Shown here: in pieces, positions 1-8,674 of the stretch | Layout of the letters: each line of letters opens with the position of its first letter | How positions within the stretch are numbered: the first letter of the stretch is position 1 | NCBI GenBank assembly: GCA_012295225.1 | Contig: WMKK01000013.1 | Span: 296,167 to 360,166, forward strand | Reading direction: 5' to 3' | Origin: Ostreococcus mediterraneus | Taxonomy: Eukaryota > Chlorophyta > Mamiellophyceae > Mamiellales > Bathycoccaceae | DNA length: 64,000 nucleotides | Program-made: the position numbers and the translations under genes | Notes under the pieces: generated by a model | Told to the model about the DNA's origin: nothing | Seen by the model: the letters and a program-made list of their open reading frames with translations, nothing else | Database searches by the model: none

Positions 1-495
1 GAGGACGGACGGAGCGCGGCTTTCGCGGCGGCGGTGTTCGTCGCGAGCGCGCGCGGGGCGTGGCCGACGTTCGAATACATCATACATCGGTTTGTATTTC
101 ACGCTAAACGCCGGCGTGAACACCGATGGGCGATTTGGAATCAGCTGCACTATTTATTTCATGGTTGTCATCATAAACATCCACAAGAGTTGTTGCGGCT
201 GGTGTTTCCGTTGACGGTTTCGGTGCCCGTCGGATACGCGGCGGCTCGAGCGTGCTCGGCTGTGTTCGCGAGTGGCTATGCCGAATTCGCCGCGGCTGGA
301 TTTCAGTTTGGGTATCTTACGTACGACATGACGCATTACGCGGTGCACGGGAACTTGTTTGGGCTCGGAGACCACGCGTTGAAGCGTCGACGCGTGAAAC
401 ATTTACGACACCATTACGACGACCACACCTCTGGATTTGGGGTGACATCGTCGGCGTTAGATGCCGTGTGTGGCACGCTCCCGCGCACACACTAA
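1..495 (+). CDS. Fatty acid 2-hydroxylase-type membrane hydroxylase, 3' part
   Basis: The reading frame is open from base 1, so the gene starts before the window; 164 codons and the stop remain. The protein has the histidine clusters of the fatty acid hydroxylase/sterol desaturase superfamily: HRFVFH (about residues 29-34 of the visible part), HGCHHKHP (54-61), DMTHYAVH (109-116) and VKHLRHHYDDH near the end. Spacing and motif wording fit the FA2H/FAH1 branch, which hydroxylates the C2 position of the acyl chain of ceramides at the ER with a di-iron centre. Two hydrophobic stretches between the clusters fit membrane helices. It ends shortly after the last cluster, as FA2H proteins do. The cytochrome b5-like part seen in some homologues would lie upstream and cannot be judged. 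Confidence 0.85.
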   Translation, partial: EDGRSAAFAAAVFVASARGAWPTFEYIIHRFVFHAKRRREHRWAIWNQLHYLFHGCHHKHPQELLRLVFPLTVSVPVGYAAARACSAVFASGYAEFAAAGFQFGYLTYDMTHYAVHGNLFGLGDHALKRRRVKHLRHHYDDHTSGFGVTSSALDAVCGTLPRTH

Positions 496-575
496 ACGCT
501 AGCCGTAGCGCGCGCGCGTACGCGTAGTAGCATTTCATTCATTCTTTCCTCCTCGTAGTCATACACGCACACATT

Positions 576-1106
576 CTATTCCCCGAGCGCCGCCTTGGCC
601 TCCGCCGCCTTGACTTCCACCGCTCGCTTACTCTCCACCATCATCTCGCGCAAATCCTCCGTGTCAACCCCAGCGCAATCCCCGACGCCGATCGCCGCCT
701 GTCGAGCGCAGTATTTGTTTTGAAGTTCAATCGCGTGCAGCTCCTTATTCGCCTCGGTGCGCCGCAACATCTCCGCCACCATGGGCGAATCCCCCACGTC
801 CGCGCGCGCCGACATCGTCGTCGCACACGCCAGCGCGCTCGCGACCGCCGCGCCCGCGGCGATGCGCGCGCGAAGCCACGACGTTGACGCTGACGCTGAC
901 GCTGACGTGGAGCAGCCGTCATCATTCGCACGCATCGCGCGCGCGGCGCGCGCACCGCCGCCGCGCGCCGTGCGACGCACCGCGCGCATGCGTTCGCGAT
1001 GCACCACTCGCGCCGTCGGCGTCGCGCCCGGCGCGGTGCGATGCATGGCGCGCGCCTCGAAGGATGTCGTGGCGCACAATGCCGCGCCATTCGCTCGCGC
1101 GCGCAT
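576..1106 (-). CDS. Predicted thylakoid-lumen protein, PsaN-like motif
   Basis: This is a small protein with a long Arg/Ala/Thr-rich N-terminus typical of an algal chloroplast transit peptide. A hydrophobic Ala-rich stretch follows, ending in a signal-peptidase-like site (SARA before DVGDS), as in lumen-targeted proteins. The mature part is about 75 residues, mostly helical and charged, with two cysteines. The segment RRTEANKELH recalls the start of mature photosystem I subunit N, but the rest of that family is not clearly present, so the assignment is tentative. An upstream in-frame ATG at 1166 would overlap the start of the divergent CCDC12 gene. The ATG at 1106 avoids that and was chosen, giving 176 residues. 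Function is not established. Confidence 0.55.
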   Translation of the reverse strand: MRARANGAALCATTSFEARAMHRTAPGATPTARVVHRERMRAVRRTARGGGARAARAMRANDDGCSTSASASASTSWLRARIAAGAAVASALACATTMSARADVGDSPMVAEMLRRTEANKELHAIELQNKYCARQAAIGVGDCAGVDTEDLREMMVESKRAVEVKAAEAKAALGE

Positions 1107-1119
1107 CGTCACGACCGCG

Positions 1120-1752
1120 ATGCCTCTCGAAACCGCCGATGAGCGCCGCGCGCGGTTGAAAGCCATGCGCGAGGACGCCGCGAACGCCGGTGGCGGTGGC
1201 GGCGACGGTGGCGGCGACGCGCCGGTGATTGCGTTTAGGAATTACGTCCCAAAGGATGGGGCGCTGGTGCAGGACAAGGTGCGCACAGCCGCGGCGCACC
1301 GTGCGATGTGGGTTGAACGCGCGCGCGAGTGCGTGTGTGTGTGTGCGTATCGTCTCGGTGCGCGATCGCGAGGACTGACGTCGAACGTACGCGCGCGTGC
1401 TCGTCATAGATTCCCGCGGCGTCGGCGCCGACGTTTGAGACTCCAAAGGTGGACACGGAGACGTTATTAGCGCCGAATACCGGCGATGTCGAGGTAGGTA
1501 CTGCGTTTGCGAACGTATCACGCGTGCGTCGTTTTGTTTTCGTGTTGCGGTTTCTTCGAGTCGTTCGTCGTCACTCACCGCGCGTGTTTTTGGTTTTTCG
1601 TCTCGTAGCCGTCGTTGTTGAAGCCGAAAAAGGCAAATTGGGACTTGAAGCGCGACGTAGAGAAGAAGCTCGCCAAGCTCGAGAAGCGAACGCAACGCGC
1701 GATGGTGGACATTGCGCGCGAAGAAGAGGCGAAGCGTATGAATGCGGCGTGA
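1120..1752 (+). CDS. CCDC12: CCDC12-family splicing factor (three exons)
   Basis: Exons 1120-1278, 1410-1493 and 1624-1752 join in phase 0 to give about 123 residues. Exon 1 carries RRARLKAMRE and FRNYVPKD, exon 2 a linker, and exon 3 ANWDLKRDVEKKLAKLEKRT. These match the conserved blocks of human CCDC12 (RLKALRE, LRNYVPED, DWDLKRDVAKKLEKLKKRT) in order. CCDC12 is a small nuclear protein found with activated spliceosomes. Both introns are GT-AG; intron 1 holds ACTGAC at 1374-1379 and a GT-rich run, intron 2 holds ACTCAC at 1573-1578. The start ATG lies 13 bases from the start chosen for the divergent lumenal-protein gene, so the two 5' ends must share or overlap promoter sequence. Confidence 0.88.
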
Positions 1753-1876
1753 GAATATTGGGTTTGGGTTGTTAGTTTTTAGCTTTTAATGACGACGCGC
1801 GGGACAGGCTGTTGACTTAATTTATTTTTGCGACGAGAGCTATTCATAGAGTACGACGCGCGAGAGTGCGCGACGC

Positions 1877-4696
1877 GTGCCAAAGACTGTGTGCATGACC
1901 GTGAGAGACGATGAGTTCGATGATGATATCGCACGCGATGCGAGGAGCGCGACCACGCGCGCGATGACTGTGCTCCCTACGTTTGCGAACGAGCGGCACC
2001 GGGCGCTGGCGGTGGAGATTGAGGTACGACGGATGTTTGACTTGTGCTCGGTGAATGACTGACTGTGATCCTTACTGTAGACGTACAGTGCGGCGATTGA
2101 TGATGCGAAACGAAATGAACGAGAACACGTGAAGCGCATCGCGCTGATGCGAGAGCACGTCAAAGATGTGACGCGGGACATGGTGGACGTACGCGACCGC
2201 TCGAGAGGCGCTCGAGAGGCGCTCGAGAGAGAAAAACATCTCGCAATGCTTGATGCGATGAATCGCGAGCGCGCGGCACAAGAGACGCGGGTATGTGAGA
2301 AAGAGACTGAGTTGCAAAATGAGCAATATCGAGAGTATTCGAGGCGAGCAGAGGCGTATGAGGCAGCCATGGGGCGGTTACGCGCTCGAGCGGAGAGCGC
2401 CGGCGTCGTTAGGGACATCGTGCGCGAGCGCGTGGACGATGACGAGAGAGATTTGGAGACTCTTAAGATGTACGAAATCGAAGACGAGCGATTGTTACAA
2501 ACGCTCGAGTTTGAACTCGGGAAGGCTTCGAAAGATGCGCATGAGAGTCAATCTGAGTTGGAGCAAGCGATGTCGCGGCGAGCCGCGGTTCAATGTGAGC
2601 TTTTACGCGTCGGAAAGACACTCAAAGAGGCGCACGCGCGGCGAGCGGAATTTCAAGAAGAGTATACATCTGCGTGCACGACGCTCCGTGAACGTCAGGG
2701 GTTGATACAGAAGACTGCGTGTGCACGAGACGAAACAGTTCGTAACCTTGAGGACAAGCGGGCCGCCGTGAGTGAATTAGTTGAGACAACTAAGCGCGCG
2801 GAGTTGGAGAATAAATCTTTGCAGTCCAAATCGACGGTTAAAGAACAGTTATCGAAGCGCAAGACGGAAAAATGTCAAGCGCTCAAGGGTCATTTAACGA
2901 CTGCAGCGCAAGCGCTAGAGACGGCTACGCACATGCGCGTTGCCGCGGCTCGGAGCGCAGAATGCGCACGCAGTCGACGTCGCGAGGCTGAAGTTGCGCT
3001 AAAAGCACATTTGCAAGCACGTGATGATAAACATAGACAAGTTGAGCGAGCTAAACGTGCGCTGGAGGAGACGAGATCGGCATTGATGACGTCCGAGCAA
3101 AGCTTGCAAGAATTACACAACGTACACGACTCTGAAGCTGCAAATTTAGCGCAAGTGCAAAAGACACTCGATGCAGAGAAAGAATTACTGTTTCAAACAT
3201 CAAAGACATTACGTGATCAGAAAGATGTCGAATGCCGTCTCGGGGTCGAGCTGCATGGAGCGATGATGCATAGTAAGAATTTACGCGAGACGGAATCGAC
3301 GCTGCGCGCAAAAATTGTCAAACAGCATGAACTCATGTACGCGACATCTCTGCAGTTTCAGCAGCTTGATCGTAAAACTGCACGACTAGAAGGTGTGCGC
3401 TCGAATGAAGAAAAAGAGGCGCTCGAAGCACGAATTGAATCTCTCCAGAAAAATCTTGCGGAGCGCAAACGTGAATTCGCTAGACTCGTCATTGAAGCCA
3501 AATCAAACGAACAAAATCTTGAGCGCTCGCGCATTGAGATGGCGATGTGGTGCGACAAAGCCACGTACGCGACACAAACGCGCGATTTGATGGAGGTTGA
3601 AGCTGAAAGTAGCGAACGCCTCGAAAACAATATGTTGAACGAGTATGAAATAGCGCAAGTCGAGCTCGATGAGCTTCGGCTTCAGCTTTGCCAACGCCGC
3701 CAAGTGCTGTATTTGTGCGATGGCCAGACGCAAGAGCTCGTCAAGCGTAAAAATAGTGTAATTGATGAGTTATCTCGGCAACGAGCGGATTTAAGAGAGC
3801 AAAACATTGCTGCTGTTGCGCAAGGGAACACACTTCAGCAAGAAGCGCACGCCGCAATTATGGACGCCAAGAGGTTAGAGCAGCGATTGGATCACCTTCG
3901 CAGTCGATACGACGTCGTGCGAAAGAAATCTTTATATGGAGAGGACGTAAGCATTGACGAGCAAAATGATTATCTACAAATTATTTCTGACCAGCGAGAC
4001 CAGATGGATGTTGAAAGATTGAATCTACTCGAGCGCGTGCGCGCCGCCGAGGCGAGCGTGGACACCATGGAAAATGTTTTAGAAGATACAGAACGATCAA
4101 ACGGCGAGCTTCGTTACCGACTTATACATCCAAATGAAAACAAAGAGCTTGCACAGGATGAATGGACAAAGACGACAGAGCTTTTGGAAAAGTTACAGAT
4201 TGAAAATGACGCAGTCGCACGTTTACGCGAGCGAGAGTCTGAGCTCGCTCGAGCGTTGGAAAAGCTAAAATCTAGCCTGGCCGAAATCGTCGCTGAGCAC
4301 AACGAAGTATCGATCGACGTCGACGATGCGCAACGTAATCATGACGCCGTGCACAGAAAGTACCGATCACAAAAGCACAAGCTGAAGCGCGCTAAATTAT
4401 TATCCTTGGCTGCCGTCGCAGCCTATCGTGCCGCTGCTGCCGTCGCGCATACCGACGGACCGACATACGAAGAAAAGAAAACCCGCGCTCACTTACTCAA
4501 CGAGTCCATACGTAAAGCATCCGAAATCATACGCGCCGTCGCGTCCAAGGAAGCGCTCAAAATCGACACCGCCTTCGACGGGGAATCAACGACGCTTTCG
4601 CTCAGCCCGACGAGCTCGCTCGCCTCCTTCTTTACGTTCGCTTCGAGTACGACGCAGTCCGTGGCGTCGAGCATGTCTTCTCTCGTCTCAAACTAG
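1877..4696 (+). CDS. CCDC39: CCDC39/FAP59-like axonemal ruler coiled-coil protein
   Basis: Exons 1877-2023 and 2081-4696 join in phase 0 across a 57-base GT-AG intron with ACTGAC at 2058-2063. The product is about 920 residues, close to animal CCDC39 (about 940). It is almost wholly coiled coil. The middle part aligns by eye with human CCDC39: QHELMYATSLQFQQLDRKT against QQEIMYSQDFHIQQVERRM, then EEKEALEARIESLQKNLAERK against EEKQALEAKIVELRKSLEEKK, and later LRSRYDVV against LKNRYEIL. In ciliates, algae and animals CCDC39 with CCDC40 sets the 96-nm axonemal repeat. The Ser/Thr-rich C-terminus also resembles the family. If the host is non-flagellate, the role must differ or be residual. The match is from memory, not from a search. 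A weaker alternative is a generic coiled coil. Confidence 0.72.
2198..2230 (+). repeat. 11-base tandem repeat, three copies, inside the coiled-coil gene
   Basis: The unit CGCTCGAGAGG occurs twice (2198-2208, 2209-2219) and a third time with its last base changed (2220-2230). The unit is not a multiple of three, but three copies span 33 bases, so the frame is kept; it encodes a run of Arg, Glu and Ala within the coiled coil. Confidence 0.8.
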
Positions 4697-5069
4697 ATCT
4701 TTCAAATATCACACGCACGCATATCATGCTTAGGCTGTCGATGCGCGTGAAACGCGCCGCGCATCTTCCGGGACCATATGGGGGTTACGAAAAAAAAAAC
4801 GCATTTTCAGCCGTTTTTTCTACGCACCGCCTCACTCTGTCGCCGCTCGCGCGCGCGGCGGTTTGTGGCATATTTCGACTCGCTAGCAATCACGCAAAAT
4901 GGCGCAAATGGTACGGTTACGCGCAATTGCTGTGCGCGCAATCGTTATCGCGCCGCGATTGTTGTGTTGGACGCGACGCGTTCGAGGCGTCCGAACGCAA
5001 GCTCGAGCGTATACATCGCAAAGACTAAACCAAACGTTCGTGTGTGACGCAATGTCGTAGGAAGCAATT
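4697..5069. other. Intergenic region between coiled-coil and ankyrin genes
   Basis: About 370 bases with no convincing gene. It holds a poly-A tract near 4788 and a poly-T tract near 4815. Short open frames here have Arg/Ser-rich, alga-typical noise composition and no recognisable motif. A TAG lies just before the ankyrin ATG and could be a splice acceptor, so an upstream leader exon for that gene cannot be excluded. Confidence 0.5.
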
Positions 5070-5726
5070 ATGAAGAAGCGCCAAGAGGCCATATCGGCCG
5101 CTTACGAGGCGCAGTGGGACGGCGGTAAGGGTTCGCACCATCCAGACTATCGCCCGTACGCCGACGGCGACGGCGTCGTCAAGGCGTCCCGCGAGACGGA
5201 GGAACTCTTATTGGCCATCCACAAAAACGATGTCAAGTTGATTTACAACAAAATTGAAGAAGGTGCAGATGTAAATTTCGTATTTGGTCCGGCGTATGGA
5301 TGCGACAACGGCTACACGCCGTTGATGAGTGCGGTGCACCGAGGTCGCGTGGAAGCCGCCAAGGCGCTCTTACGTTCTGGCGCCGACCCCAACTACATCA
5401 ATTCCGCTGGCGACGCGACAATCTTCTGGGCCATCGATGGTGGGCCCGAATTGATTAAACTCTTATTCGACTACGGGGCGGATTTGAACGTTCGAACCGC
5501 GAAGGATTGGACACCACTTTCGTACGCGCGCGCGATGGGCAAGTACGGTCTCGTCGATGAAAAAGGCATCTACCCCGAAGACGTCTTAACGTACTACGGC
5601 GCCACAGAGTACGGTAGCGAGCCCATCGCGCACGGCGTGAGAAGCCCGCGGGAATCGTTCGATTTATCTGCAGCGGACTTTGCGCGCGATCGTGGGAGCT
5701 ACCAAAGAGAGCCGGAGCATCCGTAA
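5070..5726 (+). CDS. Ankyrin-repeat protein
   Basis: The product has 218 residues with three to four ankyrin repeats in the middle. Clear units start with NGYTPLMSAVHRGRVEAAKA, then ATIFWAIDGGPELIKLLFDYGADLN in outline, then DWTPLSYARAMG, each with the helix-turn-helix and GAD(L/P/V)N turn of the family. The N-terminal 40 residues are polar and include KGSHHPDYRP; the C-terminus is charged and unstructured. Ankyrin repeats bind other proteins; no partner or compartment is visible. The first ATG after an in-frame-free leader was used as start. It runs convergently with the DUF151/UVR gene, the stops lying about 50 bases apart. Confidence 0.85.
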   Translation: MKKRQEAISAAYEAQWDGGKGSHHPDYRPYADGDGVVKASRETEELLLAIHKNDVKLIYNKIEEGADVNFVFGPAYGCDNGYTPLMSAVHRGRVEAAKALLRSGADPNYINSAGDATIFWAIDGGPELIKLLFDYGADLNVRTAKDWTPLSYARAMGKYGLVDEKGIYPEDVLTYYGATEYGSEPIAHGVRSPRESFDLSAADFARDRGSYQREPEHP

Positions 5727-5777
5727 AACTACTCATCTCAGACGTTGTAAGCGGCGGAAACCATCAAAAACTGTTCA

Positions 5778-7100
5778 TTACTCATTCAAGCGCACCACCG
5801 CCGACGCGGTATTCATCTCACGCAAGGTATCGCGAAGTTGTGCGGCAAGCGCCCAGTCCTCATCCAACACCGCGTTTTCCAACGCCATGATCGCAAACCC
5901 GCATTTTCGATCGCCCGAGTACACGCAATCGTCGATGCGACGCGCGACGGAGTGCGAATGGAAATTCCGCAATTCAATATCCTCCAGCGACAATCCATGT
6001 TCGCGCTCGCGGCGCAGTGCAATCGCAAGAGTTAACCGCTGATGCAATACGTGGTCGTACGCGCGCGCGCAATCGATTGGGCGCGATGGATCGAGCGTGC
6101 GCGCCACGGCGCGTTGGGCAAGGACGTCTCGACGCATCGCCGCGCATCGAGCGACGTACCGTTCGTGCTTTAATCGCTCTATGTGCGTGCGTGTCTCGCG
6201 CCGCACGGTATCCGGAGACGCAAGCACCTCAGAAACCATACCGCGATGTGCGCTCAGCGCGTGCGTGTCGATGACGTCGCGCTTGCAGTACAACGGAAAG
6301 CCCAACGCGCACGCGATGGCGACGGCGTTCAACGTCGCAAAGACAAATCGACGACGTAGTTTTGTAAACTCAAACGTTCTTTTGCCCGCTGCGTCGTCAC
6401 GGCGCACGATTGCGAAAATCGCACACAATGCATCGTCGTCATCATCATCGACGTCGTCATCGATGTCGTCTTCGATTGTCCGCCACTCAAAATCATCGTC
6501 GTCATCGTCTTCGTCTTTGTCTTCGATTCGCGCGCGACGTCGCTCCCGCCCGTCCACAATCACGCAACACATCGACTCAAACGTCACCATATTCAAAATC
6601 ATCCAATGCATATACTCAATATACCTTTTCACAACGCTCCAAGGCGTGCTCGCGAGTCGCGTGTGACGCCGTCCGCGCGTCCACGCGTCCACGTCTCGCG
6701 CGCGTTCAACCTCCTCCGACGTCGTCGCGCGCGCCACGACGACGCGATCGGACCCATCAAGCGCGCGCAGCACGACGCAATCGCGACCGACGCGATCGAC
6801 GCACACCCGCACGACGTCATCAAACGCCTCCTCCGACGGCGACGACGGCGTCGACGCCGCGCGAATCCGCATCCGGCGTCGCGTCGTCCGAGACGCGCGC
6901 GCCATCGGCATCGCCATCGTCGCCCGCACCGACGTCGCGACCATGCCGATCGACGCGCGCGCACCGCGAATTGAATCGACGTAAATTCGCTCTATGATTC
7001 CCGACCGCGCTCGCGCGCCTGGCGCACCGGCGACCGCGACGCCGCGCGCGAACGGCGCGTCGATGATTGACGACCCGAGGACGCGAACAGACGTTTGCAT
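5778..7100 (-). CDS. Bifunctional-nuclease (DUF151) plus UVR domain protein
   Basis: About 440 residues from the ATG at 7100; the frame stays open further upstream but that part reads like non-coding leader. After an Arg/Ala-rich N-terminus that may target an organelle comes a BFN/DUF151 domain: VVLRALDGSDRVVVARATT at the start, then TPWSVVKRYIEYM, and after an Asp-rich insertion (DEDDDDDDFEW region) the strand-helix part with FATLNAVAIACALGFPLYC. The C-terminus has a UVR-like helix pair (ALENAVLDEDWALAAQLRD). The same order is found in the plant BBD proteins, reported DNase/RNase-type factors in defence signalling. The acidic insertion splitting the BFN domain is unusual. Catalytic activity cannot be judged from sequence alone. 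Confidence 0.72.
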   Translation of the reverse strand: MQTSVRVLGSSIIDAPFARGVAVAGAPGARARSGIIERIYVDSIRGARASIGMVATSVRATMAMPMARASRTTRRRMRIRAASTPSSPSEEAFDDVVRVCVDRVGRDCVVLRALDGSDRVVVARATTSEEVERARDVDAWTRGRRHTRLASTPWSVVKRYIEYMHWMILNMVTFESMCCVIVDGRERRRARIEDKDEDDDDDDFEWRTIEDDIDDDVDDDDDDALCAIFAIVRRDDAAGKRTFEFTKLRRRFVFATLNAVAIACALGFPLYCKRDVIDTHALSAHRGMVSEVLASPDTVRRETRTHIERLKHERYVARCAAMRRDVLAQRAVARTLDPSRPIDCARAYDHVLHQRLTLAIALRREREHGLSLEDIELRNFHSHSVARRIDDCVYSGDRKCGFAIMALENAVLDEDWALAAQLRDTLREMNTASAVVRLNE

Positions 7101-7339
7101 TCGATGTTTTATCCCACGCACACGTGAACCCAATATACGTACTGAAATACCTCTAAATAGAATACACGAGGTTTCATAATTCTTCACGATCGCGCGATCA
7201 TGAATATATAGATGTATACAAAGTAGAGTATTGGGGGCGCCACCGCACTCGGACATGCGGTGACCCAGGGGAACGCAACGAACGATCTCTAGGGAATGTC
7301 GCCCGCACGGCGCGAGACTTCGCCGCGCCAACGTCGACG

Positions 7340-8317
7340 ATGACGACAAACACCTCGAGACGCCCCGCGCGTGGGTCTGGGTCGATATCGGCCATGCTGT
7401 CGAGCGCGATCAGCGACGACGGCGGCGCGAGAGCGGCGGCGAACGAGGGCATGGATGGGACGATCGCTGACGGTGCGATCGCGGGCGTCGGGTCGCTGAA
7501 TGCGCGCAGTGGCGCGCGCGGGAGCGCGCGTGGGGCGGATGGGGGTGAGATTCCGGACGAGAGTCTCGCTATGGGCGTGCTCAGTGCGGATGATGGCGCG
7601 CGTGGGGCGAAACGTAGTCGAGAGGGGGCGATCGGTGGGCGATCATCGGGCGCGGTCGCCGGGCGCGGAGGAAACAACGCGCGCGGGGGCAAGGGTAATG
7701 CGTCGATGGAGGGCTTTCCCGGCACGGTTTTGCGCACTGATGACGTTGCGGGAAGGCCACACGGGGGTGAGATGTCAAATGTAGACTTTGATGTTCAGGG
7801 TTGGGATAAATTGTGCGAGAAGAGATTCGCCGACAAGAAAGCCGCGAGGTTAGCCGCGCTCGAGTGGTATTCAAAGTCCAGCACGTCGAGCGCGCGTTTA
7901 ATCGTGGATAAGTGGCGTGAGAGTAAGGTTAGGTATGTGTTGCGTTGTCAAACAGCCATGCCTAAGCGGAGCGAGAAGAGCAATAAGGATGTGTGCCAAT
8001 CAAAGGGATCAATGTGCCCGATGTGCGTGCACGTGAAATTTGACCGCGCGACTCGCGACTGGGCCATCTCCCGAGAAGATTCCGTACCCACACACAGCGT
8101 AGGATCGTGTGCGGATAGTCGCCGACCGAATGCGACGTCTGTGCAATTCGCCGCGCACTTGAAGGGCCTGGAAAAGGTTTCTGCCGATCAAAGGCAAAGC
8201 TTCATCGCGCGCGCGCTCGATAAATCGGGGTACAAAATCACGAGCGGCACAAAGCAGCGCGCTGTGGCGTTGGCGCTCGGCAAGAAGCCTCGCCGCCCTG
8301 GTTCGTTAGGTCAATAA
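7340..8317 (+). CDS. Unknown protein with a FAR1/WRKY-GCM-like zinc-binding pattern
   Basis: The product has 325 residues. The first 140 are Gly/Ala/Arg-rich and low in complexity. From about residue 155 there is a compact region: WDKLCEKRF, AARLAALEWY, then a pattern of RYVLRC, CPMC, DWAISRED and THSVGSC. The order strand-Cys, Cys, W-strand, His-x4-Cys recalls the WRKY-GCM1/FAR1 fold used for DNA binding by plant FAR1 and Mutator-type proteins. No transposase catalytic part follows. The C-terminus (KKPRRPGS) is basic. It could be a small DNA-binding protein, perhaps domesticated from a transposon, but this rests on a pattern only. It is divergent from the DUF151 gene with about 240 bases between starts. 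Confidence 0.55.
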   Translation: MTTNTSRRPARGSGSISAMLSSAISDDGGARAAANEGMDGTIADGAIAGVGSLNARSGARGSARGADGGEIPDESLAMGVLSADDGARGAKRSREGAIGGRSSGAVAGRGGNNARGGKGNASMEGFPGTVLRTDDVAGRPHGGEMSNVDFDVQGWDKLCEKRFADKKAARLAALEWYSKSSTSSARLIVDKWRESKVRYVLRCQTAMPKRSEKSNKDVCQSKGSMCPMCVHVKFDRATRDWAISREDSVPTHSVGSCADSRRPNATSVQFAAHLKGLEKVSADQRQSFIARALDKSGYKITSGTKQRAVALALGKKPRRPGSLGQ

Positions 8318-8636
8318 TATAAACATGCGTATGCGCGCCTCTTGGTGCCGCGAGGTGTCAGTCGTACTCGTGTATATATTCGCGGAAAAAATCCTGCCCC
8401 GCGACGTCGAACGCGACCACATCAAGTCACGATACGAAACCGTAAAACATACGGAATACACAACGCCGCGTGTAGAACATACACGTACGCGTTATTAGCC
8501 CTTTCAGTCCCTCTCTGTCTATCTCTCGTGTTGTACATAAGAGTGTCACTCACTGTCACACCATTGCGCCACCAATGTAAACACAAACGGCCGTTGGCGT
8601 CGCCCGCACCGAATCTTCGCCACACGTTCGCGCGCG
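8318..8636. other. Intergenic region, no gene seen
   Basis: About 320 bases between two genes on the same strand. The part around 8480-8580 is AT-richer than its surroundings and likely holds the promoter and leader of the large coiled-coil gene. No motif beyond this was recognised. Confidence 0.5.
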
Positions 8637-8643
8637 ATGACGC

Positions 8644-8674
<31 letters not shown>

